A DNA stretch of 64,000 bases from an uncultured Eggerthella sp. (GCA_958431815.1 CAUASB010000011.1:1-64000), one strand, 5' to 3'; shown: positions 41,586-49,957, counted from the stretch's first letter. Program-made: numbers and translations. Notes: a model not told the origin generated them from the letters alone.

Positions 41586-43074
41586 CGAATACCTCATGCA
41601 GGGTGTAGTCGATGCGGGCAACCACGTCGGCGCGGTTCATCAGTTCGATGGACTCGAACAGCGGTGGCGAAACCTGCGAGCCGGTAACGGCAACACGGAT
41701 GGGCTGGAACACGAACTTTGCCTTCAAATCGAGCTTTTCGGTAAGCTCGCGGCACGCGTCTTGCAGCGGGTCGCAGGCCCATTCGATGGATTCGTCGGCC
41801 AGGATGTCACGGACGGCATGGAGCACTTCGTCGGCACGGCAGCCTTCCTTGAGCAGGTTCTTCTTAACCGACTTTTCATCGAGGGTTACCTTGGGGCCGT
41901 CGAAGATGAAGGAAAGCTTCTCGGGTGCCTCGGTGAAGCGCTTCATGCGTTCGGCTACCAGCGGGTAGAGCTTTTCGAACCAATCGTGCTTGGCGGCGAT
42001 TTCCTCTTCAGTGGTAAGGCCCGCCTTGATAAGGAACGATGCGGTGGCATCAACCCAGGCAGCGGCGCCCATGTTCTTGATGTACTCGCCGTTCATCCAA
42101 TCGAGCTTGGTTTCGTCGAGGATGGCGTCCTTGCGGGTGATGCGGTCAAGGCTGAACTCGCGGCACAGCACATCGCGCGGGATGATGGTGGTTTCGCCGT
42201 CAAGGCTCCAGCCCAGAAGTGCCAGGAAGTTCACCAGCGTGTCGGGCAGGTAGCCCATTTCCTTGTACTGCTCTACCGAGGTTGCGTTGCGGCGCTTGGA
42301 GAGCTTGCGGCCGTCGGCACCCATGATCATGGAGAGGTGGGCGAATACCGGGATGTCGTAGCCCAGTGCCTCGTAGATCAGAATCTGACGCGGCGTGTTG
42401 GAAAGGTGGTCGTCGCCGCGGATAACGTGGCTGATCTGCATGTTCGCATCATCGCACACTACAGCGAAGTTGTACGTGGGCGTGCCGTCGGTGCGTACCA
42501 GGATCATGTCGTCCATAACGTCGGCGGGGAAGGACATGTGTCCGTACACGGCATCGTCGAACTCGATGGGGCCGTGGTTTTCAGGCACCTTCAAGCGCCA
42601 TACGTGGGGCTCGCCGGCTTCGATGCGCGCTTTGGCCTCTGCTGGGTCGATGTTACGGCACGTGCGGTCATAGCCGGAATAGCCGCCCTCGGTCTTTTCG
42701 GCTTCAGCGCGCTTGGCGGCGATTTCCTCCTGAGTGCAGAAGCAGGGGTATACTGCGCCCTTTTCCTTCAGCTTTTCAAGCGCGGCCTTGTACGTGTCAA
42801 AACGCTGGGTTTGCAGGTACGGGCCGAACTCGCCGCCAACCTCGGGGCCTTCGTCCCAGTCAAGGCCGAGCCACTTCATGGAACGCAGGATAACCTGCTT
42901 GTTTTCTTCCGTGGAACGCTCAGGGTCGGTGTCCTCGATGCGGAGGATGAAGGTGCCGCCCATGGCGCGGGCAAACGCCCAGTTATAGATAGCAGTGCGT
43001 GCGCCGCCGATGTGAAGCTCGCCAGTGGGCGAGGGGGCGAAGCGAACGCGAACAGGCTTGGACTGGTCTGTCAT
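41578..43074 (-). CDS. gltX: Glutamyl-tRNA synthetase
   Basis: Class I synthetase charging tRNA-Glu (and, in organisms with GatCAB, possibly tRNA-Gln). The 498 residues show the HIGH-type signature APSPTGELHIGGARTAIYNW, RIEDTDPERS, the KMSKR-type motif GRKLSKRRNATSV, and the C-terminal helical anticodon-binding domain. Length is normal. Two ATGs compete: 43083, only 1-2 nt from the AAGGA site, and 43074, at about 10 nt; the latter is preferred. A promoter is visible at 43110-43137, and the polyferredoxin-like gene overlaps its stop. Confidence 0.96.
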   Translation of the reverse strand: MTDQSKPVRVRFAPSPTGELHIGGARTAIYNWAFARAMGGTFILRIEDTDPERSTEENKQVILRSMKWLGLDWDEGPEVGGEFGPYLQTQRFDTYKAALEKLKEKGAVYPCFCTQEEIAAKRAEAEKTEGGYSGYDRTCRNIDPAEAKARIEAGEPHVWRLKVPENHGPIEFDDAVYGHMSFPADVMDDMILVRTDGTPTYNFAVVCDDANMQISHVIRGDDHLSNTPRQILIYEALGYDIPVFAHLSMIMGADGRKLSKRRNATSVEQYKEMGYLPDTLVNFLALLGWSLDGETTIIPRDVLCREFSLDRITRKDAILDETKLDWMNGEYIKNMGAAAWVDATASFLIKAGLTTEEEIAAKHDWFEKLYPLVAERMKRFTEAPEKLSFIFDGPKVTLDEKSVKKNLLKEGCRADEVLHAVRDILADESIEWACDPLQDACRELTEKLDLKAKFVFQPIRVAVTGSQVSPPLFESIELMNRADVVARIDYTLHEVFGA

Positions 43075-43109
43075 GAAGCTCATTTCCTTTCAGGTCGTAC
43101 GGTCTAAAT

Positions 43110-43137
43110 GATATACGAATCTGTGCTGGGTCGTTAA
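43110..43137 (-). promoter_or_regulatory. gltX promoter
   Basis: On the minus strand TTAACG (43137-43132), 16 bp, TATATC (43115-43110), about 36 bp before the gltX start. Confidence 0.55.
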
Positions 43138-43197
43138 GGGTTGCCGCCTGTTTTTTGATTTGGGATTGTCTGCGCTTTGGCCTCGCTGCGGTAGGTC

Positions 43198-43340
43198 CTT
43201 GGGGTGCGGGGTGGGTAGGCGAGAGCACTCGGCGTTTCAAATTTAATTCTTTAATGAATTGAACGACGGAATGCAGCGCATAGTGAGCGTAGCGAACGGT
43301 AGCGGAATGGGTGGCTCGACTATCCACCCCGCACCCCAGG
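43198..43340. repeat. 143-bp element with about 20-bp terminal inverted repeats
   Basis: The left end (43198-43218, ending GGGGTGCGGGGTGGGTAG) is complementary to the right end (43320-43340, CTATCCACCCCGCACCCC then AGG) apart from one inserted base and one G-to-A change. Inside are an A/T-rich hairpin around TTTAATTC/GAATTGAA (about 43241-43263) and a segment ATAGTGAGCGTAGCGAACGG. It sits between two minus-strand genes upstream of the gltX promoter. No transposase and no clear target-site duplication are seen, so it may be a MITE-like repeat or a large structured terminator. Confidence 0.6.
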
Positions 43341-43355
43341 GGCCGGACAACCGAG

Positions 43356-44759
43356 CTACTTCCTCTTCGGCTTCTTCGGGTTCGGCTTCAACGGAGCGGA
43401 GGGGAAGGCGGCCTGAGCCAGCTGGGCGATGATCTCGGCGTTCTTTTCGCTGGTTTCAAGCGACGAATCGAACGACAAGTGGTAGGCGTCCGCTTCGCCC
43501 CAGGTAGTGCCCGTGAAATGCTTGCAGTGCTCGGCGCGTTCGGCGTCGATGCGCTCTATCATGGCGTCTGCCTTCATATGATCGACGTTTTCACGTTCCA
43601 TGACGCGGGCTATGCGGGGTACCAGCGGCGCATGGATGAACACGTTGAACGTGCAGGGGCGCTCTTTCAAGATGGCGTTCGCGCAACGGCCCACGATAAC
43701 GCAGCTGCCCTGGTCGGCAAGCTTAGTGATGGTGTGTGCTTGAGCGAGCCACAAATCGTCAAGCTGGTTGGGCTCCATGCCAATGCGCTGGTAGTTCTGC
43801 ATGTACAGGTTGTACAGGACACCGCCGCGCACTTCCTGTTCGTGGGCGCGTACGTAGGCTGGGGTGAGGCCCGCTTCCTTGGCGGTAAGCTCGATAAGCG
43901 TTTCGTCGAATACGGGGATGCCCAGCTTCTTGCCCAACGCCTGGCCGATTTCGCGGCCGCCTGAGCCGAACTCACGTGAAATGGTGATGATAAGCGGGGT
44001 GGTTTCTCCTTGCTCGTGGGCAGGTTCTGCGGCCTCTTCGGGCGATGCCATGGTTGCTGCGGTGAGGGTGATGTGCCCGCGGATGGGGCAGAAATGCTCA
44101 AAATGGGGCAGTAGCTTGTTGAACAGCCCCACGATGCTGCCCACGGCAAGCGCTGCCAGGATGGTGCCTTCGCGCACGCCGTAGAGCCCGCCCGAGAAAG
44201 CAAGCGACACAACAGCGGCAACGGCAACGTTGGTGCAGTCGAAGGCAACCTTCACCTTGGGGAATGCGATATGCGTAACGCGCGATATGGCAAGGTTGAT
44301 GCCTTCGCCGGGCAGGGTAAGAAAGCTTGCCTTTACCTGCAGGAACACGCCGAAGGCCGTCATGAAGCACCCGATAACGCTCCACATAACCTGCAGGGCG
44401 TAGTTTTCCATGGGAATAAGCTCGCAGAACGGCACGAACACGTCGATGAGCGCCGAGAACACGAACACGTAGGGAATCTGCAGCAGCTGCACCGGGTTGA
44501 AGTCGCGGCGAAGAAGCGCAATCTGGATCAGCACGAACAGCACGTTCATGATGAACGTCCACGTGCCGATGGTTAAGGGCGTGAGGTAGGAAAGCGTGGC
44601 AGGAAAGCATGATACCGGTGAAGTGCCCAAGCCGGTTGCGCGGGTAAGGGCAACCGAAGCCGAGACAATTGCAACGCCGGCGAGCATAACAACAAGCCTC
44701 AGCACGACGTTAGGCACGTTTCTATCGAAAAACGAATGCCAGCCTTGGGTGAACCTCAC
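43356..44759 (-). CDS. Fusion of YczE/YitT-type membrane domain and cytidylate-kinase-like domain (copy 1)
   Basis: 467 residues. The N-terminal part (about 1-230) has five or six membrane helices with VVLRLVVMLAGVAIVSASVALTRATGLGTSPVSCFPATLSYLTPLTIGTWTFIMN and LLRRDFNPVQLLQIPYVFVF, the pattern of the YczE/YyaS/YitT membrane proteins. From about residue 250 a cytoplasmic kinase-like domain begins, LIITISREFGSGGREIGQALGKKLGIPVFDETLIELTAKEAGL, matching the cytidylate-kinase-like family with its P-loop-type GSGGREIG; SCVIVGRCANAILKE also fits. The GTG at 44759 follows GGAAGGAG. A close paralogue lies directly upstream (44893-46293). The reaction is unknown; a membrane-tied nucleotide kinase or sensor is conceivable. 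Confidence 0.82.
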   Translation of the reverse strand: MRFTQGWHSFFDRNVPNVVLRLVVMLAGVAIVSASVALTRATGLGTSPVSCFPATLSYLTPLTIGTWTFIMNVLFVLIQIALLRRDFNPVQLLQIPYVFVFSALIDVFVPFCELIPMENYALQVMWSVIGCFMTAFGVFLQVKASFLTLPGEGINLAISRVTHIAFPKVKVAFDCTNVAVAAVVSLAFSGGLYGVREGTILAALAVGSIVGLFNKLLPHFEHFCPIRGHITLTAATMASPEEAAEPAHEQGETTPLIITISREFGSGGREIGQALGKKLGIPVFDETLIELTAKEAGLTPAYVRAHEQEVRGGVLYNLYMQNYQRIGMEPNQLDDLWLAQAHTITKLADQGSCVIVGRCANAILKERPCTFNVFIHAPLVPRIARVMERENVDHMKADAMIERIDAERAEHCKHFTGTTWGEADAYHLSFDSSLETSEKNAEIIAQLAQAAFPSAPLKPNPKKPKRK

Positions 44760-44775
44760 GGGACTCCTTCCACGC

Positions 44776-44798
44776 AAAACGGCCCGCGTATGCGGGCC
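44776..44798 (-). terminator. Terminator or attenuator between the two fusion genes
   Basis: On the minus strand GGCCCGC-atac-GCGGGCC followed by GTTTTG, lying between the stop of the upstream paralogue and the GTG start at 44759. Confidence 0.65.
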
Positions 44799-44802
44799 TG
44801 AA

Positions 44803-44848
44803 CTCTATCTTCGGGGTAGCGGAATAATGCTAAACCTCGAAGATAGAG
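44803..44848. promoter_or_regulatory. 11-bp inverted repeat between the fusion genes
   Basis: CTCTATCTTCG (44803-44813) and CGAAGATAGAG (44838-44848) are perfectly complementary with a 24-bp centre. It lies just upstream of the terminator-like hairpin at 44776-44798, so it could be an operator for copy 1 or part of an attenuator structure. Confidence 0.5.
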
Positions 44849-44892
44849 GAAATGTGGTGATATTCATGTTTCTTATAAGTGCAGTTCGCCGG

Positions 44893-46293
44893 CTAGTTCC
44901 TTGCAGGCTTTTTCGGGCAGGGGGCAAGCGGCGCTTGTGGGAAGGCGCCGCGTGCCAAATCGGCGATGAGTGCGGCGGTTTCTTCGGGCTTTTCCAAGGA
45001 GGAATCGATAATCAGGTGATGTGTTTCCGCTGAATCCCAGGCGGTGTTCACGAAGCGCAGGCTGTGCTCAGCGCGTTCGCGGTCGATCGACTCGATGCGC
45101 GCCTTTGCCTCGGCTTCGCCCAGCCCGTCTCGCTTCGTCACGCGGGCAATGCGCGCATCAAGCGGTGCATGGATGAAGGCGGTGAGCACGTTCTTGCGGC
45201 CTTTCAGGATGGCCCCGGCACAGCGGCCCACGATAACGCAGGAGCCAACGTTTGCCAGTTTGGTGATGGCGCGCGCCTGCGCCAACCACATTTCGTCCAT
45301 CTGCTCTGGCTCGGCGCCGACGCTGCGGTAGTTCTGCATGTACAGGTTGTACATCAGGCCGCGGCGCACCTCCTGCTCATGCTGCTTCACATAGGAGGGC
45401 GGAAAGCCCGATTCCTGCGCGGTGAGGTCGATGAGTGTGTGGTCGAACACGGGAATGCCCAATTGCTTGCCTACCAACGTGCCGATTTCGCGGCCGCCCG
45501 AGCCGTACTGGCGCTCGATGGCAACGATCAGCGGCGGTTCGCCTTCGTTCTTCGGTGCGCTTGGCTGCTCGTCGTTTGCCATGGGCACGTTGATGACGAA
45601 GCTGATGTGGCCCTCGATCGGGCAGAACCTGTCGAAGTGGGGCATGAGTTTGCCGTACAGCCCCACGATGGTGCCGGCGGCAAGCGCGGTGATGATGGTG
45701 CCCTCGCGCACGCCCTGCAGGTAGCCCAGCCCCGCAAATGAGATGATCACCGAAACGATAACCATGGAACTGTCGAAGACGATCTTGCATTTAGGGAAGG
45801 GCTTCTTCGCGGTTCTGGCGATAGCCAGTACAATGCCTTCGCCAGGAAGGGTAACGAAGCTTGCTTTCACCTGCAAAAACACGCCCATGGCAAGAAGGAA
45901 GCACCCCAGGATGTTCCAGCCCAGCCTTTCGGGATATAGATCCATGGGCAGCGCTTCGCAGAAGGGGAGCAGCTGGTCGATGATCTTCGAGAACACGAAC
46001 GTGAAGGGAATCTGCAGCAGTTGCACGGGGTTGAACTCGCGGCGCAGCAAGATGATCTGAACAGCCAAAAAGCCCATGTTCATGAGGAACGTGATGGTGC
46101 CAAGAGTCAACGGCGTGATGTACGAAAGCGTTGCCGGGATGCACGAGATGGGCGAGTTGCCAAGCCCGGTGGTTCGCATGAGCGCAATGGACATTGCCAT
46201 GGAAAGGAAACCGCCGAACAGCACCACCAGGCGCAGAATCACGTTGGGGATGGTTCTGTTGAAGAAGGCGAACCAGCGATCGGACGGGCTCAT
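44893..46293 (-). CDS. Fusion of YczE/YitT-type membrane domain and cytidylate-kinase-like domain (copy 2)
   Basis: 466 residues, clearly homologous to the downstream gene over its full length: NVILRLVVLFGGFLSMAMSIALMRTTGLGNSPISCIPATLSYITPLTLGTITFLMN and LLRREFNPVQLLQIPFTFVF in the membrane part, then PLIVAIERQYGSGGREIGTLVGKQLGIPVFDHTLIDLTAQESGF and SCVIVGRCAGAILKGRKNVLTAFIHAPLDARIARV in the kinase-like part. The first residues of the kinase motif differ (AIERQYGSGG versus TISREFGSGG). The ATG at 46293 has GAAAGGAAC upstream; a long in-frame extension to 47055 runs through yqeY and is rejected. It is divergent from yqeY. Confidence 0.82.
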   Translation of the reverse strand: MSPSDRWFAFFNRTIPNVILRLVVLFGGFLSMAMSIALMRTTGLGNSPISCIPATLSYITPLTLGTITFLMNMGFLAVQIILLRREFNPVQLLQIPFTFVFSKIIDQLLPFCEALPMDLYPERLGWNILGCFLLAMGVFLQVKASFVTLPGEGIVLAIARTAKKPFPKCKIVFDSSMVIVSVIISFAGLGYLQGVREGTIITALAAGTIVGLYGKLMPHFDRFCPIEGHISFVINVPMANDEQPSAPKNEGEPPLIVAIERQYGSGGREIGTLVGKQLGIPVFDHTLIDLTAQESGFPPSYVKQHEQEVRRGLMYNLYMQNYRSVGAEPEQMDEMWLAQARAITKLANVGSCVIVGRCAGAILKGRKNVLTAFIHAPLDARIARVTKRDGLGEAEAKARIESIDRERAEHSLRFVNTAWDSAETHHLIIDSSLEKPEETAALIADLARGAFPQAPLAPCPKKPARN

Positions 46294-46393
46294 GATAGTT
46301 CCTTTCGGGATGCATTGCGTTTGGTAATACCCGAGATTGTACTCCTGCATGCCGTGTGGCTTTGTCATTTGCCGGCACATCTTGCACCGCGCG

Positions 46394-46399
46394 TATAAT
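46394..46399 (+). promoter_or_regulatory. yqeY -10 box
   Basis: Consensus TATAAT 27 bp before the yqeY start. No good -35 is visible at 16-18 bp. Confidence 0.55.
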
Positions 46400-46425
46400 G
46401 TGGTTGATTCAATGAGGAGGAACAC

Positions 46426-46869
46426 ATGACTTATCAGGAACTGCGCGACGAGATCAAGGCTGCTATGAAGGCAAAGGACAAGCCCCGTCTGGCTATCCTT
46501 CGCCAGGTTCTGGGTGAAATCAAGAACATCGAAGTGAACGAGCGCCGCGAAATCACGGATGCCGACGTCGATGCCATGCTGAAGCGCACCATCAAGCAGG
46601 CAAAGGAAACGCTCGACGCTTCCATCAAGGCGGGCAACGACCAGGAGCGCACTGACACGCTTACCGAGCAGGTGAACATCCTGGAAGAGTATTTGCCCAA
46701 GCAGGTTTCCGGCGAAGAGCTTATGGCCCTGATCGACGAGGTCTTGGCCGAGACTGGTGCTACCGCCAAGAAGGAAATGGGTCGCGTTATGGGCGCCCTT
46801 ACTCAGAAGACGGGCGGCAACTTCGACAAGGCAGCAGCTGCCAAGGAACTGCAGGGCCGCTTGGCCTAG
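46426..46869 (+). CDS. yqeY: GatB/YqeY domain protein
   Basis: 147-residue helical protein related to the tail domain of the GatB subunit of the tRNA amidotransferase. The sequence MTYQELRDEIKAAMKAKDKPRLAILRQVLGEIKNIEVN, then EQVNILEEYLPKQVSGEELMALIDEV and KKEMGRVMGALTQKTGGNFDKAAAAKELQGRL follow the family end to end. The exact function is unsettled; tRNA binding is likely. GAGGAGGAA precedes the start, a TATAAT box lies upstream and a strong terminator follows, so it is monocistronic. Confidence 0.94.
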   Translation: MTYQELRDEIKAAMKAKDKPRLAILRQVLGEIKNIEVNERREITDADVDAMLKRTIKQAKETLDASIKAGNDQERTDTLTEQVNILEEYLPKQVSGEELMALIDEVLAETGATAKKEMGRVMGALTQKTGGNFDKAAAAKELQGRLA

Positions 46870-46929
46870 CCGGCCTCTGGGTGCGTTGCGTTTGCGAAGC
46901 GCATCTGAGTAAATCGAAGCTGTAAAAGC

Positions 46930-46970
46930 AACGGGCCCCGATTGGGTATGCCAATCGGGGCCCGTTTTTT
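46930..46970. terminator. Bidirectional terminator after yqeY
   Basis: AACGGGCCCCGATTGG-gtatg-CCAATCGGGGCCCGTT followed by TTTTG, between convergent genes. Confidence 0.9.
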
Positions 46971-46988
46971 GCCTGTGCTTGATTCTGC

Positions 46989-47759
46989 TTAGTGCGCGAT
47001 GATTTTCCCCGCTAAGCCGCAGATAGCAGCACAAGCCAGGCTGCAGATAACCCACAGGCCGGCCATAGCCGCCCAGAACGCTTCAGGGAACAGCTGTATC
47101 AGAAGCGAGCTGGCGCTAAACGTCCAGTTGCCCTGCGCGAAGAGCATCTGATGCATCCAGGTGAACAGTCCGTTGAAATCGATTACCGCCCACGCTGCCA
47201 GGGCAAGCAAGGCGGCGGCAACCAGGGTGGCGCCCAGTTTAAGCGCACGCCCCACGCCCTTGCGGCCGGCGATGATGCCCAGCGCAACAAGCCCCACTAC
47301 GGTGAAGCCGCCTACGACTCCTACCGAGATGCGCCCTGTGGTGAAGATGGGCGTACAATCCTGCAAGTGCGAAAGCGCGTTTTGCGGCAATGTGTAGCGA
47401 TCGGAAAGGGCGCCCGCCATTGACGTTGCCTTTCCCTGGTTGGCGGCGATATCGAGTCCATTGGCCGCAAACGCCTGGGCAAGCTCGGGGTTCGAGTCTT
47501 CCAGCGCCTGCAGGATGGCATCGGTCAGCTCGTCTGTTGATGCACCGTCTACCGAAAAGGCGCGCGTTGCCTCGGCGATGTTCGCCATGTCCTGCTCGGG
47601 GAACACCGAGTTGCCCCAACCCGAGAACGTGCCGCCTACGGCAGCCGTTGCCTGCGGAGTGGTGCAGGCAACGAACCCCAGACCGAACAGGGTGTAGGCC
47701 AGTGCGATGCTGGTTGCCAACGTTACGACGATGCTCAAGGCCTTTCGTGCGAAACTCAC
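46989..47759 (-). CDS. DUF1461 integral membrane protein
   Basis: 256 residues, with an N-terminal hydrophobic segment (about 7-30), an external loop with scattered acidic residues, and three further membrane helices. The segment FNGLFTWMHQMLFAQGNWTFSASSLLIQLFPEAFWAAMAGLWV matches the core of the DUF1461 family (TIGR01906). The function is unknown. The GTG start at 47759 lies 4 bp after the stop of the ATP-grasp-like gene with an AAGGGG site, so the two are co-transcribed. Confidence 0.85.
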   Translation of the reverse strand: MSFARKALSIVVTLATSIALAYTLFGLGFVACTTPQATAAVGGTFSGWGNSVFPEQDMANIAEATRAFSVDGASTDELTDAILQALEDSNPELAQAFAANGLDIAANQGKATSMAGALSDRYTLPQNALSHLQDCTPIFTTGRISVGVVGGFTVVGLVALGIIAGRKGVGRALKLGATLVAAALLALAAWAVIDFNGLFTWMHQMLFAQGNWTFSASSLLIQLFPEAFWAAMAGLWVICSLACAAICGLAGKIIAH

Positions 47760-47763
47760 AGCA

Positions 47764-49131
47764 CTAGCCCCTTACACGGATGGTGGCAGCGGTGATGCCC
47801 TTCAGATCCTTGCTGATGGTGGGGTAAGGTCCCAAGCGCGAGAAAATGCCCTGGAAGTGACCGTTGTACAAGTACAGGCCGCTGAGGTTGTTGTACCAGG
47901 CGCCGGTGCGGTCCACTTCGCTATCGGCAAGGTTCTCGATGTTCTCATCGGGCGGCAGGGTGTACGTCTTGTAGGGCGTGAGGTAAGTCTGCGCGATAAA
48001 CGGTGCGCCCGAGGCGCCGTTGGCGAAGCGCTCGATCAGCGCCTCCCATTCTTCCTGCGTGCAGGAAACGCCGGCGTACACATCTTTGGCGCCGTAGTTG
48101 TCGGTAGGCTTGATGATCCAGGCATTCTTGTTGCCGCGCACTTCGTCAAGGTCGATTTCCTTTTCGTCCAGGAACAGGGTGCGGGGCACATGGCGTTCCA
48201 CGAACTCGTTTTCCTCGGGCGTGAGGATGGCCTTGGTCTTGGGCTGGCGCAGCACTTCGAAGATCTGCTTGTCGTGCACCAGATGGCCGGCAAAGCTGCC
48301 GATCAGGGCCACCGCTTCATGACGCACCGCTTCGATAAGGTCTTGCGACTCGTCCCAGTGGTCGAGCACGTCGTTTGTCACGCTGCGGCGCCAGATGGCG
48401 TGCACGGGAAGGCCGTCGGCATCGTAGAGCGCGCTGCCGTCGAACTTCAGGTCGCGCACGTCGCACACCACACACTCGTAGCCGTAGCGGGCGAAGTAGG
48501 AGGCGAACACCTTGAACTCGTCAACCACGCCGCATTCCAGGTAGTCGCAGATGGCAAAGCGCGCACCCGGCACGAAATGCTTCGAATGCTCGAAAATGCC
48601 GATGAACTCGCGCACCCAGGAATCGAACAGCTCGCATGCCTCAAGCGGGTGCTTCTGGGAAAAGCGCTTGAATGTTTCGGTGGTGTCGATGCTGTTGGTG
48701 ATCTCGCGGTTCTCGTTCATGCCGGCAGACCCGTCGCCGTTGAACTCGCAGAACCCGCAGCTCAGGTCGTCTTCGTTCAGGAACACGTCGATGCGGGCGA
48801 ACGGCAGGGGGTCGGCGTAGCCGCGGGGCAGCAGCACCAGTTCCTTCAGGCGCTCGTCGAAGGTGAACACGTCGCGATATTCGGGCGTGGCGCGATAGTG
48901 CTCGATAACCTTGCACAGAATGCGATGGCAGGTTTCAGCGATGGTGCGCAGCGTTTCCCAGCTTTCGTCGTTGTACAGGCGGGGGATAAACGAAGAGGCA
49001 ACCACTTTCTCGTGCACGATGGCGGTCGAGTTCTTCATGTATTCATAGGCGCTGCGACGGCCGGCGATGTCGCCGCCGAGCTCTTCGGCGCAGGCAAAGT
49101 ACTCTTCGGTCAGCTCTGCATTGCTTTTCAT
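47764..49131 (-). CDS. ATP-grasp-like ligase of the glutathionylspermidine-synthase type
   Basis: 455 residues. Features suggesting an ATP-grasp carboxylate-amine ligase are FCEFNGDGSAGMNENREI, AICDYLECGVVDEFKVFASYFARYGYECVVCDVRDLKF, NKNAWIIKPTDNYGAKDVYAG (nucleotide-binding Lys and Gly loop) and APFIAQTYLTPYKTYTLPP. It resembles glutathionylspermidine synthase C-terminal domains or circularly permuted ATP-grasp proteins, but substrates are unknown. The ATG at 49131 has AAGGAAGC upstream; the frame continues upstream into the tetR gene without similarity. It forms a pair with the DUF1461 gene. Confidence 0.75.
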   Translation of the reverse strand: MKSNAELTEEYFACAEELGGDIAGRRSAYEYMKNSTAIVHEKVVASSFIPRLYNDESWETLRTIAETCHRILCKVIEHYRATPEYRDVFTFDERLKELVLLPRGYADPLPFARIDVFLNEDDLSCGFCEFNGDGSAGMNENREITNSIDTTETFKRFSQKHPLEACELFDSWVREFIGIFEHSKHFVPGARFAICDYLECGVVDEFKVFASYFARYGYECVVCDVRDLKFDGSALYDADGLPVHAIWRRSVTNDVLDHWDESQDLIEAVRHEAVALIGSFAGHLVHDKQIFEVLRQPKTKAILTPEENEFVERHVPRTLFLDEKEIDLDEVRGNKNAWIIKPTDNYGAKDVYAGVSCTQEEWEALIERFANGASGAPFIAQTYLTPYKTYTLPPDENIENLADSEVDRTGAWYNNLSGLYLYNGHFQGIFSRLGPYPTISKDLKGITAATIRVRG

Positions 49132-49224
49132 GGAGCTTCCTTTCGCATAGGTTTCAGCGAAAGTGTACCTGTTAGCGGTGCAAGCTGTGTTTCCCTGCAG
49201 GAAAAATGCGGGAATGGCATCCTG

Positions 49225-49258
49225 AAAAAAGAAGCGCCCCTGTTGTGCGGAGGGGCGC
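49225..49258 (-). terminator. Terminator of the tetR gene
   Basis: On the minus strand GCGCCCCT-ccgcacaac-AGGGGCGC followed by TTCTTTTTT. Confidence 0.85.
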
Positions 49259-49282
49259 CAGAGGAAATGAATCGGAATGCCG

Positions 49283-49885
49283 CTATTGCTTGGCACGACG
49301 CGCCAGGGCGCCCGGCAAGCCGTACACCACGTTGTCGGCGATGAGCGAAACGGCCTCTTCGCTGGGAACATCCGAATCGCTTTTTAGCCAATACAGGTAG
49401 GCGTTCAAGATGCCACCTAGGTAGAACTCGACGAGCATGCCCAGGTGCAGCTCGGTGGCTTGCGGCAAGGTGCCGGTTTGGTGGTGGATATGGTCCTTGG
49501 CGATGGACGTCCAACAGCGCAGGAACTTGTCGATGGGAATGTTGTTGGCAGCCGTGCGCAGCTCATCGCGCGTGAAGGGCAGCGATGCTTCGATGGCGGT
49601 AAGGAAACGCCGGGTGCACAGGGAAGGGTCGGCGAAGAAATCGCGGAAATCCATTCCCTCAAGGCTCTTTTCCGTCTGCGTGCGTATTACGTCTTCCAGC
49701 AGACTGTCGATGGAAGCGTAGTGGGTGTAGAACGTCTTGCGGTCCACATCGGCACGCTTTGCCAGGGCGGTGATGGTTATCTTGTCGTAGCTGGTTTCGG
49801 CAAGCAAGTCGGTAAACGCAGTTCGAATGGCATTTCGGGTGCGCAGTACGCGCCTGTCGGTCTTCTTTACCTCCATGGAAGACAT
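49283..49885 (-). CDS. TetR-family transcriptional regulator
   Basis: 200 residues. The N-terminal helix-turn-helix is RTRNAIRTAFTDLLAETSYDKITITALAKRADVDRKTFYTHYASIDSLLEDVI, standard for the family; the C-terminal helices (LGMLVEFYLGGILNAYLYWL) fit the ligand-binding TetR_C-type domain. The ATG at 49885 with an upstream GGGGGG is preferred; an ATG three codons later and one at 49939 are alternatives. It is divergent from the radical SAM gene. The palindrome at 49984-49999 in the shared control region is the probable operator. Confidence 0.92.
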   Translation of the reverse strand: MSSMEVKKTDRRVLRTRNAIRTAFTDLLAETSYDKITITALAKRADVDRKTFYTHYASIDSLLEDVIRTQTEKSLEGMDFRDFFADPSLCTRRFLTAIEASLPFTRDELRTAANNIPIDKFLRCWTSIAKDHIHHQTGTLPQATELHLGMLVEFYLGGILNAYLYWLKSDSDVPSEEAVSLIADNVVYGLPGALARRAKQ

Positions 49886-49957
49886 TGAAACCCCCCAATC
49901 GTCGTGGAAACGGCGAGTTAAATAATGATTAAGTAACAAAAAGCCTTTGTTTGGGCA

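Noticed and set aside
43075..43356. T-box riboswitch upstream of gltX
   Set aside because: No T-box consensus and no terminator/antiterminator pair are seen; the long inverted repeat lies upstream of the likely gltX promoter.
46294..47055. Long N-terminal extension of the second kinase fusion
   Set aside because: It runs antisense through yqeY and its terminator, and the ATG at 46293 has its own ribosome site and aligns with the start of the paralogue.
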